Positions 9,153 through 16,413 of a stretch of DNA of 64,000 nucleotides are shown here, piece after piece. Source of the DNA: a bacterium. GTDB lineage: Bacteria; Desulfobacterota; Binatia; Binatales; Binataceae. Under the pieces are notes generated by a model, which saw only the letters and a list, made by a program, of their open reading frames with translations, searched no databases and was not told the origin of the DNA. The stretch lies in NCBI GenBank assembly GCA_014896235.1, contig JADBKU010000002.1, positions 58,307 through 122,306 of the forward strand, in the 5' to 3' direction. A program made the translations under genes and the position numbers. Position 1 is the first letter of the stretch, and every line of letters begins with the position of its first letter.

Positions 9153-9821
9153 TCAAGCCGCGGGCGACGCTCCATTGCCGAACCGAAACGGACGCGCTCG
9201 GCCGGCGCGCAGCTCCTCGCACAAATCAGCGACGGTGCGGACTTCTTTCGTCAACTCGGTCGCGCAGGTCAGAAACCATCGCGCCGTCGGGAAGTGCGCG
9301 TCGCTGCCGGCCACCGCGGCGAGGCCGAGCTTTTCGGCGGCGGCCAAAGCGTCGCGATCCTGTTCGTGCGTATTCTGGCCATTGACCGCCTCGATCGCCA
9401 CAAGCGCGGCCCCGACCCTGGCCATCAAGTCGCCAAGTCTGGCGCCGTAGCCTGAATCGCGAAATGGATGCGCGGGGATGGCGACGCCGCCCTCGCCGTA
9501 CACCGCTTCGATCAGCGGTTCGGCGCGCAACAGCCGGTCCGCGAAATCGAACCGTTCCAGCAGGCGCCGGGTGACGCCGAAAATCAGGAGGTGGCCGAGC
9601 TTTGTGTCCGCTTCGACGCCCTTGAATATTCGCACTCCGAATCGATCCGCCAGCCGGGCGTACTCGGAATCGAGCGCGTCATCGGTGGGAAACAGCCGAT
9701 GCTCGGTCAGGCAGATCGCGCCGAGACGCACGACGGCGCGAGCGTTCGCCTCCAGATATTGTTCGGCAAGCGCGTTGGAATCGGATGAGAGCCGCGTATG
9801 AACATGCAGGTCAACCAGCAT
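9153..9821 (-). CDS. PHP-domain metal-dependent phosphoesterase
   Basis: Polymerase-and-histidinol-phosphatase type hydrolase. The metal ligands are readable in order: DLHVHT near the N-terminus, CLTEH, KGVEAD, IPAHPFRD and GSDAHFP near the C-terminus. The track begins at a TTG (9830); ATG at 9821 (MLVDLHVHT) fits the family better, giving 222 residues. Small PHP proteins of this kind hydrolyse phosphate esters or short nucleic acids. Its place just downstream of a Ser/Thr kinase raises the possibility that it works on a signal or phosphorylated product, but that is only inference. Confidence 0.85.
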   Translation of the reverse strand: MLVDLHVHTRLSSDSNALAEQYLEANARAVVRLGAICLTEHRLFPTDDALDSEYARLADRFGVRIFKGVEADTKLGHLLIFGVTRRLLERFDFADRLLRAEPLIEAVYGEGGVAIPAHPFRDSGYGARLGDLMARVGAALVAIEAVNGQNTHEQDRDALAAAEKLGLAAVAGSDAHFPTARWFLTCATELTKEVRTVADLCEELRAGRARPFRFGNGASPAA

Positions 9822-9868
9822 CGTGGACAATTTTCACACGTCGCGCCGGTCGGGGAAAAGCGCGCGGT

Positions 9869-11482
9869 TCAGGGCGCGGCATATTCGTCGCGCACCTGAA
9901 GATGATCGATCGGAAAGACCAGTCCGGTGTAGCGGATTACGAGCGTTTCCACCTCGAGCCGATCGAATTCGCTGTTGACCTCGCCGTAAAGCTCCAGATT
10001 GTCGCCCACGACGCGAAACCGCACCTGCGAATAGCCGGCGTTATCGAGGTCTTGACGCAACGCGGCGAGCCGCGGCGCGCTCAAGTCGGGAGCCATCGCG
10101 TCAGGCGGGGGAGCTGGCGCGGGCGGCGGGTAATATCCGTAATCGCCGCCGCCGTTGGTGTTGGCCGGCGCCATAGCTTGAAAAATTTTCGCGACGCCGT
10201 ACGCGAAGGCAAATATCGCGACGATCCAGATCAGCCGATGCCGCGCCGGCCGGCGGCGCCGGACTCCGATTCCGGCCGTGTCGCGATGCGCGCGGCTGCG
10301 GCTGTGAGCGCCCGGCGCCGCAGCGGCAGGCTGGCGATTCGGCAGCGGCAGCGTGATCGCATCCGCGGCGCCGCGTTCGAACGAACGATCGAAAGGGCCG
10401 ACCTCCGTCGCGCAGTAAGAACAGAAACGCGAATCCGCAGGGATCATCCGCGCGCAGTTCGGACAGGGAAAATCTTTCGTCAGCCCGACCACCGTCGGCG
10501 CTGCGGCTGCCGCCGGCGAAGCCGCGTTCGCGATGCGGGGAGGATTTGCGGCCGCGGCGCCGCCGGGCGGCGCCGATGCAGCGTTTGGCTGCCCCGGCGG
10601 CGCCTGCGGCGAAACCGCGAGCGGCAGCGGCAACTGCGCGCGCGCGGCGCCAACGGATACGCCGTTCACCGCGGCCGCGCCGCCATTCCTGATCGCGATC
10701 AGCCGGTTTTTGAATTCGGTCGCGTCGCGCATCCGGTTGACGACGTCGTACGCGAGCGCCTGATCGACCAGCGCCGCGAGCGACGGGTCAAGATCCGGGC
10801 AAAGTTTGCGCAAGGGCGGAAAACTGAACGGCGCCTCCGCGGCCGGGTCGCGGCCGGAAAGCGCCTGATGCATCGTGGCGCCGAGCGCGTAAAGATCGGA
10901 GCGGATTTCCACCTTGCCGCGATACTGCTCCGGCGGCGCATAGCCTTGCGTGCCGATCATGGTCGCGTTGCTGAGCGGCGCGAAATGGCGCGCGATGCCG
11001 AAATCTATCAGCTTGGCCTGCCCCTCCGCCGTAAGCATCACGTTCGACGGCTTCAGATCGCGGTAAATCACCGGCGGGTCGAGGTTGTGCAGGTATTCGA
11101 GCGTTTCGAGGATTTGGATCGCGATCTCGATCACGCACGCCGCGGGCAATTTTCCGCCCGCGCGGCGTAGCTCGTCGTCCAGCGTGTCGCCGTCGATATA
11201 TTCCATCACGAGAAAGTGATGGTTCGCGTCGCTGAAGCGATCGAAGATGCGCGGAATATGCTCGTTGGCGAGTTGCGCGAGCATGTCGGCCTCGCGATTG
11301 AACGCCGCGACCGCCTGCCGCTGCATGTCGGGACTGGTGAAGCTGTCCACCATTTCCGCGAGCGCGCAGCGGCGATCGGCGAGACGCAGGTCCTCCGCCA
11401 GATAGACCAGCTTCATGCCGCCGCCGCCGATCGCTTTGACGACGCGATAACGCCCGCCGACGATAGTGCCGGGATCGATCAT
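9869..11482 (-). CDS. Membrane-anchored Ser/Thr protein kinase with relocated lysine
   Basis: Protein of 537 residues: kinase domain about 9-270, zinc ribbon (CPNC...CSYC, 338-362), one membrane segment (417-436), then a Pro-rich linker and a C-terminal domain of about 75 residues resembling BON or other small alpha-beta domains. YRDLKPSN (catalytic D142), IDFG (D160), PPEQY and the helix-C glutamate E64 are intact. The strand-3 VAxK lysine is replaced (CALAEM, A42) and a lysine instead sits in the glycine loop (GGGGMKLVY, K24), as in animal WNK kinases. It follows the zinc-ribbon gene by 22 bases. No PP2C phosphatase is nearby. Confidence 0.92.
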   Translation of the reverse strand: MIDPGTIVGGRYRVVKAIGGGGMKLVYLAEDLRLADRRCALAEMVDSFTSPDMQRQAVAAFNREADMLAQLANEHIPRIFDRFSDANHHFLVMEYIDGDTLDDELRRAGGKLPAACVIEIAIQILETLEYLHNLDPPVIYRDLKPSNVMLTAEGQAKLIDFGIARHFAPLSNATMIGTQGYAPPEQYRGKVEIRSDLYALGATMHQALSGRDPAAEAPFSFPPLRKLCPDLDPSLAALVDQALAYDVVNRMRDATEFKNRLIAIRNGGAAAVNGVSVGAARAQLPLPLAVSPQAPPGQPNAASAPPGGAAAANPPRIANAASPAAAAAPTVVGLTKDFPCPNCARMIPADSRFCSYCATEVGPFDRSFERGAADAITLPLPNRQPAAAAPGAHSRSRAHRDTAGIGVRRRRPARHRLIWIVAIFAFAYGVAKIFQAMAPANTNGGGDYGYYPPPAPAPPPDAMAPDLSAPRLAALRQDLDNAGYSQVRFRVVGDNLELYGEVNSEFDRLEVETLVIRYTGLVFPIDHLQVRDEYAAP

Positions 11483-11504
11483 GCGCCCGGCTCGCGGGTT
11501 CCGC

Positions 11505-11900
11505 TCATGGCCGGGGCCGCGCCGGCGCGGACAGCGGCGTCCGTCCGCGCGGATTTCGCCGCCGCGTGAACGCTTCTTCGCGCACGGCGCCTGAAAGCGC
11601 GGCGTTCATCGCGCAGATCGCGTGCAGCATGAAGCCCAGCGCCGCCGCCATCGAATAGGTCGTCGCGACCGCGACGAACCACGCTATCGCCGCGCGCTGC
11701 TGATGCTTGTAAATGTGGCCGAGGCCGGGAATGACGCTCAGCGCCAGCGCGACCATTGGCCGCCATGTGATGTTGCGGCTGAGCCATTCCGTGCCGGCCA
11801 GCTGCGCGCCGCAGTCCTTGCAATAGATCGCGTCGGCGACCGTCACCGGCTTCCCGCATTGCGAACAGAATCGCGCCCGATCGAGTATCGCGTCAGCCAT
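11505..11900 (-). CDS. Zinc-ribbon small membrane protein
   Basis: Protein of 131 residues. A double zinc ribbon at the N-terminus (CSQCGK and CKDCGA) precedes about two hydrophobic segments (PMVALALSVIPGLGHIY and the AIAWFVAVATTYSMAAALGF stretch), a layout like small TM2/zinc-ribbon proteins. The ATG at 11900 is preferred to the track start because it overlaps the FHA stop codon as ATGGCTGA, which suggests translational coupling. The kinase starts 22 bases downstream and carries a similar zinc ribbon, so the two may share a partner. Function unknown. Confidence 0.8.
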   Translation of the reverse strand: MADAILDRARFCSQCGKPVTVADAIYCKDCGAQLAGTEWLSRNITWRPMVALALSVIPGLGHIYKHQQRAAIAWFVAVATTYSMAAALGFMLHAICAMNAALSGAVREEAFTRRRNPRGRTPLSAPARPRP

Positions 11901-13200
11901 GGAAGACGTAGGCGGCGTCGCCGAAGCGGATCGCCGCGCCATTTGTTAGCGGAGCTTCGGAGATGCGCTGGCCATTGACGAAGGACCCGTTCTGGCTGCC
12001 CAAATCGATCACGCGATAGCCGGCGCCGTTCGCTTCGATCGCTGCGTGATGGCGCGAGACCGAGGCGTCGCTGATAACCAAATCGTTGTCGAGCGCCCGG
12101 CCGATGCTCAACCGGCCTGACGCGGCCAGCCAAATTCGTTCGCCGGTGGCGCTTTCGAGATAAGCCTCAACCGCGCTTACCGGCGCCGCGGGCGCCACAG
12201 ACGACGGCGGCGCAGCCGGCGTCGGCCGCGGCGCCATGGACGGGCGCGGAGCCGCGGCGGAGAGCGAATGTCCGTCGCGCGTCTGAACGCGCTCGTGGAA
12301 TCGTAATTCGTAATTGCCGATTTTAATCTGATCGCCGTCCGCCAAAGTTGCCGTTTCGATTCGTCCGCCGTTGACCAGAGTGCCCGCCTGCACCGCAAGA
12401 TTGCGGATTACATAGACGTCGCCCTTGCGCTCAAGCGTCGCGTGGCGCGGCTGCACGCCGGGATCGCCAAACAGTCCGATCGCGTTTTCCTCGGCCCTGC
12501 CGATCGTGACGGTCGGCCCGTCGATGCGGAATTGCCGCCCCTTCAAGCGCCCGGCCTCCACAACGAGCCATGCGGCCTTGGTCAACTCGTGGGCGAGTCC
12601 GATAAACAGGCCGATCGCGAAGCCGACCGCGCTGAAACCGATGAACCGCGACAGCATTCCGCTCGAACTCAGCATCCCGATCGGATCAAAGACGATTCCG
12701 CCGGCGAAACCGCCGACCCATCCGCCCGCCGCGCCCTTGAGCGCGTTGCGTATCGAACCGGTCGCAAGGCCGACGCCGATTCCCAGCATCATCCCCATCA
12801 GCGTCCATCCGACGATCCTCGCCATGATCAGGTAGAAGATCGATCCCTGATGATTGCCGGCCCATCCGCCCGCCGCCAGAATTGCGCTGAACGCGCGGTT
12901 CGAAAAATAGGTCGCAGGCAGGGAAAGCAAAAAGCAGATGACGAAGCTCCACAGGGCGCGGCGCTTCATCGCGTCCGTGATCGTGAACGATTGATCGTCG
13001 GACGCCGAGATCAGCGCGCCAATCGTCCCGGCCAGAATCGCCATCACGATCAAATTGCCGTACACCAGCCAAGCGGATTCGGCCTGGGTCAGCGAATGGC
13101 CATGATTGACGATCTCGACGGGAATCCATCCGATTGCGCCGCCGAGCAGGCCCGCCAACGCTTTGAAGATCAATTCGCGCCGATTGATGGAACTATTCAT
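11893..13200 (-). CDS. Polytopic membrane protein with two FHA domains
   Basis: Protein of 435 residues, starting at MNSSINRREL where GAGGG lies upstream; the longer track ORF runs into the opposite CoA-transferase promoter. Residues about 10-215 contain several hydrophobic segments, some Gly-rich. FHA1 (221-304) has TIGRAEEN but PRHA instead of SRHH, so phosphothreonine binding may be weakened. A Pro/Ala-rich linker follows, then FHA2 (350-435) with SIGRALDND, SRHHAAIE and GSQNGSFVNG, a complete phosphopeptide-binding core. It heads the operon with the kinase and is a likely substrate or scaffold for it. Confidence 0.9.
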   Translation of the reverse strand: MNSSINRRELIFKALAGLLGGAIGWIPVEIVNHGHSLTQAESAWLVYGNLIVMAILAGTIGALISASDDQSFTITDAMKRRALWSFVICFLLSLPATYFSNRAFSAILAAGGWAGNHQGSIFYLIMARIVGWTLMGMMLGIGVGLATGSIRNALKGAAGGWVGGFAGGIVFDPIGMLSSSGMLSRFIGFSAVGFAIGLFIGLAHELTKAAWLVVEAGRLKGRQFRIDGPTVTIGRAEENAIGLFGDPGVQPRHATLERKGDVYVIRNLAVQAGTLVNGGRIETATLADGDQIKIGNYELRFHERVQTRDGHSLSAAAPRPSMAPRPTPAAPPSSVAPAAPVSAVEAYLESATGERIWLAASGRLSIGRALDNDLVISDASVSRHHAAIEANGAGYRVIDLGSQNGSFVNGQRISEAPLTNGAAIRFGDAAYVFHG

Positions 13201-13274
13201 CCGCAGCAAACCCTCATGCCGGTCCGTACGGCGCCGCGATGCTTCGCCGACGCGGCCGCAAGGATACCGTTTAT

Positions 13275-13303
13275 ATGATAGCGCTGGCGGGCGCTGCTTT
13301 GAA
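13275..13303 (-). promoter_or_regulatory. Candidate promoter for the FHA-kinase operon
   Basis: On the minus strand TTCAAA (13303-13298) and TATCAT (13280-13275) are separated by 17 bases, four and five matches to the sigma-70 consensus. The predicted start lies about 70 bases before the FHA ATG. The spacer carries one arm of a long inverted repeat. Confidence 0.4.
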
Positions 13304-13316
13304 CGCCCGCCAGCGC
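13281..13316. repeat. 13-bp perfect inverted repeat in a divergent promoter region
   Basis: GCGCTGGCGGGCG and CGCCCGCCAGCGC flank a 10-base loop. It lies between the divergent FHA and CoA-transferase genes where no transcript should end, and overlaps the candidate minus-strand -35 box and spacer. An operator or a 5'-leader hairpin is more likely than a terminator. Confidence 0.6.
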
Positions 13317-13402
13317 GCGAAGATATTTCGCCAGTTGCCGTTCCTGTCCGAAAAGATGCATCATTTTGCGCGGCGGCGAGGGCCGCGGAAACGAGATTCC
13401 CG

Positions 13403-14641
13403 ATGGCGGAGAAAACGCTGATTAACGAACCTTTCGGTCCGCTGCAAGGCGTGCGGATCGTTTCGACCGGCACGCTTATCGCCCAACCGTTCGCCGCCGA
13501 GCTTGCAGCCGAGATGGGCGCGGAGGTGATTCAGGTCGAGCGGCCCGGACAGGGCGACGCCGGATGGCGCACGCTTGGCGCCACGCTGCCCGCGCGCGAC
13601 GGCGGCGCGGCGGTTGCGACCAATTTCATCCAGGAGCGGCGCAACGTCTTTTGTGTCACGCTCGATTTCTCGCAGCCGCGCGGCCGCGATCTTTTCATGG
13701 AAATCGCCGCACGCGCCGACATCTGGATGGAAAGCTCGAAGCCGGGCACTTATCCGCGATGGGGTCTCGACGACGACGCCGTCCGCAAAGTCAATCCGAA
13801 GATCGTGATTACGCACGTCTCCGGCTACGGTCAGTATGGCGAGCCGGACTACATCCGGCGCACCTCCTACGACATCGTGGGGCAGGCGTTCGGCGGCACG
13901 ATGTACCAGACCGGTTATCCGGAAAATCCTCCCTCGCGCGCCGCTCCGTGGACGGGCGATTACATGACCGCGATGTTCACCTTGTGGTCGTCGCTGGCGG
14001 GTTTGACCTACGCGCGCGCGCACGGCGTCGGCCAGTCGATCGACGTCGCTCAGTACGAGGCCATCCATCGCACGCTCGGCGGCACGATGATCGAGTACTT
14101 CGAGAAAGGCCAGGTGCGCGAACGATCGGGCAACAAAGGGCAGGGCTTTCAGCCGCTCGACAGCTTCCAGACCGCCGACGGATGGATCGCGATGGGCGCG
14201 CTGACGGAGGTTTACAACCGGCTGCTGGTCGCGATCGGACTCGACCCGGCGGACCCGAAATGGCAAAGCGCGCGCACCAATCTCGATTCGATCGAGGGCG
14301 TCGAATTCGACGCGATCCTGCGCGGATGGGTCGCCGAACGGCCGACCGCCGAAGTCGTGCGCATCCTGAACGAAGCGCAGGTGCCGTGCGCCAAAATCAT
14401 GAACAGCCGCGATATCGCGGAGGATCCGCATTATCGGGCGCGCGAGATGCATATCGAATGGGACGACCTGCAGGTCGGCCGCGTGAAGGGAATCAACGTC
14501 GTGCCGAAATTTTCGCTGACTCCGGGCCGCATATGGCGCGGCGCGGTGGCGGTCGGCTACGACAATCAGCGCGTCTATGGCGATTTGCTCGGCAAAAGCG
14601 CGGCGGAACTGGAGTCGCTCAAGCGCGACGGGGTTATCTGA
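13403..14641 (+). CDS. CaiB/BaiF family CoA-transferase (second)
   Basis: Type III CoA-transferase of 412 residues, starting at MAEKTLINEPFGPLQGVRIV; the track start at 13106 overlaps the divergent FHA gene and its N-terminal text is not family-like. AAEMGAEVIQVERPGQ and the SYDIVGQ motif with likely catalytic Asp157 are present. It converges on an LLM oxidoreductase gene (13 bases between the stops) that reads the other way. It transfers CoA between organic acids; the sequence does not say which ones. Confidence 0.9.
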   Translation: MAEKTLINEPFGPLQGVRIVSTGTLIAQPFAAELAAEMGAEVIQVERPGQGDAGWRTLGATLPARDGGAAVATNFIQERRNVFCVTLDFSQPRGRDLFMEIAARADIWMESSKPGTYPRWGLDDDAVRKVNPKIVITHVSGYGQYGEPDYIRRTSYDIVGQAFGGTMYQTGYPENPPSRAAPWTGDYMTAMFTLWSSLAGLTYARAHGVGQSIDVAQYEAIHRTLGGTMIEYFEKGQVRERSGNKGQGFQPLDSFQTADGWIAMGALTEVYNRLLVAIGLDPADPKWQSARTNLDSIEGVEFDAILRGWVAERPTAEVVRILNEAQVPCAKIMNSRDIAEDPHYRAREMHIEWDDLQVGRVKGINVVPKFSLTPGRIWRGAVAVGYDNQRVYGDLLGKSAAELESLKRDGVI

Positions 14642-14654
14642 TCGCGCCGCGCCG

Positions 14655-15482
14655 TCACTCCGCGACCTTGGCCATGAAGGCCTCCGCACGCTCGGCGAAA
14701 ACCCGCGCGTCGGCATAGCGGCCGAGGTCGAGAATGAAGTATGTGGCGCCGGCCGCCCGTTCCGCCGCAAGCGCGGCGCGCGCCGCCGCTAGATCGTCGA
14801 GCCGCATCCCGCGCCGCACGACGATTTCGAAATCGCCGCCGCGCCCGCGCGCGGCCAGTTTCGCTTTCAGCTCGGCGGCCATTGGCGCCAGCTTGTCCGC
14901 AGGCAGCATCGGATGCCATCCGTCGCCGAATTCAATCGCGCGCTCGAGCGCGGGCGCGCCATTGCCGCCGATCCAGATCGGCGGACAGGGCGGGCGCGGC
15001 GCGAACACGAAGGGCGGAAATTTCACCAGCTCGCCCGTGTAGCCCTCCGCGTCGTGCGCGAACAAATGACGGATCACGCGCAGCGTCTCATTGCTGATCC
15101 GGCCGCGCATCCGCTTTTCCACGCCCAACGCCTCGAACTCGCGCCGCATCCATCCGACTCCCGCGCCCAATATCATTCGTCCGCCCGAAAGTTCCTGAAT
15201 CGTCGCGATCTGCTTGGCCGTAAGCACCGCGGGCCGATACGGCAGCACCAGCACGGAGACGCCCAGCCGAATCCGTTCGGTCGCGCCGGCGAACCATGCG
15301 AGCGCGGCCAGCACGTCGAGATAGCGCCCGCCCGAGCCTTCGGCGTCGTCGGGCGGGATGCACAAATGATCGGAAACGAAGAGCGCGTCGAAGCCGAGCC
15401 GTTCGGCCGCCGCCGCGCAGTCGCGCATCGTCGCGCGGCTGGATTGGGGCCCCATGTTGCGGATGGCGATTCCGTATTTCAT
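14655..15482 (-). CDS. LLM-class F420-dependent-type oxidoreductase
   Basis: Luciferase-like flavoprotein of 275 residues. GAGVGWMRREFEALGV and PPCPPIWIGGNG are the diagnostic stretches, close to the probable-F420-dependent subfamily. I moved the start from 15503 to ATG 15482 (MKYGIAIRNMG) because GGGAGA lies nine bases upstream and the family starts with this strand. The gene is divergent from a TetR regulator 59 bases away, so it is a plausible target of that repressor. Substrate unknown. Confidence 0.88.
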   Translation of the reverse strand: MKYGIAIRNMGPQSSRATMRDCAAAAERLGFDALFVSDHLCIPPDDAEGSGGRYLDVLAALAWFAGATERIRLGVSVLVLPYRPAVLTAKQIATIQELSGGRMILGAGVGWMRREFEALGVEKRMRGRISNETLRVIRHLFAHDAEGYTGELVKFPPFVFAPRPPCPPIWIGGNGAPALERAIEFGDGWHPMLPADKLAPMAAELKAKLAARGRGGDFEIVVRRGMRLDDLAAARAALAAERAAGATYFILDLGRYADARVFAERAEAFMAKVAE

Positions 15483-15494
15483 CGGCGATCTCCC

Positions 15495-15510
15495 TTGATT
15501 CACATATCAA
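15495..15510. promoter_or_regulatory. Short inverted repeat between LLM and TetR genes
   Basis: TTGAT, six bases, ATCAA, inside the 59-base divergent spacer. It is short and unlike the palindrome at 16367, so an operator role is only a possibility. Confidence 0.2.
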
Positions 15511-15541
15511 TGGCGTGGCGCATCGACGCCGCCTACGTTAC

Positions 15542-16141
15542 ATGATCAAGACCGTGGGCCGGCCTTCCGCCAGAGAACGCAAACCGTACAACATCGACGC
15601 GCTCGTCGATATCGCCGTGAGAGTCTTCCTGCGCCACGGCTACGACGGCGCGTCGCTCGACCAGGTGGCGGCCGCGGCCGGCATCACCAAGGCCAGCATT
15701 TACTATCACGTTGAGGGCAAGGAGGCCCTGCTCAAGCTGGGCGTTGGCCGCGCGCTGGCGGCGCTGTTTGCGGTGCTTGAAGAACCGGAGGCGCGCGAGG
15801 GTAGGGCGATCGAGCGGCTGCGCCATGTCGTGCGGCGGACGGTTGAAATCACGGTCGCCCGTCTGCCCGAGGTCGCGCTGCTCTTGCGCGTGCGCGGCAA
15901 TACGGAGACCGAACGCTGGGTGCTCGAACAACGCCGCAGTTTCGACCGGCTGATCGCGGCGATCGTCGCCGAAGCGCAAGCGAGCGGCCAGCTTCGCGCC
16001 GATATCGACGCGGCATTGGCCACGCGCCTGCTGTTCGGGATGCTCAATTCGATCACGGAATGGTATCGTCCCGAAGGCGGTATGGGCGCCGCGCAAATCG
16101 CCGACGCCGCAATCAAAATCGCTTTCGAAGGATTAAGATAG
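15542..16141 (+). CDS. TetR/AcrR family transcriptional regulator
   Basis: DNA-binding repressor of 199 residues. The helix-turn-helix is clear near residues 28-50 (ASLDQVAAAAGITKASIYYHV), preceded by IAVRVFLRHGYDG and followed by KEALL, the standard TetR N-terminus. The start at 15542 (MIKTVGRPSARER) removes an unrelated upstream extension. The C-terminal half is helical and should bind a small ligand, perhaps an acyl-CoA or aromatic compound. Likely targets are the divergent LLM gene and the diiron gene downstream, whose promoter carries a palindromic operator. Confidence 0.9.
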   Translation: MIKTVGRPSARERKPYNIDALVDIAVRVFLRHGYDGASLDQVAAAAGITKASIYYHVEGKEALLKLGVGRALAALFAVLEEPEAREGRAIERLRHVVRRTVEITVARLPEVALLLRVRGNTETERWVLEQRRSFDRLIAAIVAEAQASGQLRADIDAALATRLLFGMLNSITEWYRPEGGMGAAQIADAAIKIAFEGLR

Positions 16142-16183
16142 TAAGGCGCCCGACAATTACGCTGACCGGCATTCGCCGATCCG

Positions 16184-16261
16184 GGATTCTTCGCTGCGGC
16201 GGCCTCCGCCCCGAATGACGAGAAAAATGCTCCATCTCATTCAGCGCGCAGCGAAGAATCC
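16184..16261. repeat. 15-bp inverted repeat with 48-base spacer, possible mobile palindrome
   Basis: GGATTCTTCGCTGCG at 16184 and its exact reverse complement ending at 16261 bracket a 48-base spacer that includes CCCCGAATGACGAG. The GGATTCTTCGCT...GAATGAC style resembles short dispersed palindromic units that I recall from many environmental genomes; that likeness is from memory. It fills most of the gap between the TetR and diiron genes. Confidence 0.6.
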
Positions 16262-16338
16262 GGTTTCGCCGCGAGTCATTTGTAACGTCGCCAGCGAGGC
16301 GCAACTCCAGTTGGGTTGAGAAAAGAACTTTGCGGGAC

Positions 16339-16367
16339 TTGACAGCGGAGAGGAAAATTTCTATAAA
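16339..16367 (+). promoter_or_regulatory. Near-consensus sigma-70 promoter for the diiron gene
   Basis: TTGACA (16339-16344), a 17-base spacer and TATAAA (16362-16367) sit 47 bases before the diiron ATG. The match to the consensus is the best I found in the window, and strong promoters of this sort usually need repression. Confidence 0.8.
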
Positions 16368-16384
16368 TCTACCATTCGGTAGAT
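16367..16384. promoter_or_regulatory. Palindromic operator overlapping the -10 box
   Basis: ATCTACC, four bases, GGTAGAT: perfect seven-base arms beginning at the last base of the -10 box and spanning the expected transcription start. Position and symmetry are those of a TetR-type operator, and a TetR gene ends 225 bases upstream. Binding is inferred. Confidence 0.65.
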
Positions 16385-16413
16385 AAATCTGCGGCGATTC
16401 GGAGGCTCTCACG

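Noticed and set aside
9785-11170. 461-residue ORF on the + strand
   Set aside because: It is wholly antisense to the kinase gene, rich in Arg and Ala, and has no domain text. High-GC genes commonly open such shadow frames.
13361-14770. 469-residue ORF on the - strand
   Set aside because: Antisense to a well supported CoA-transferase, with Arg/His-rich composition and no motif.
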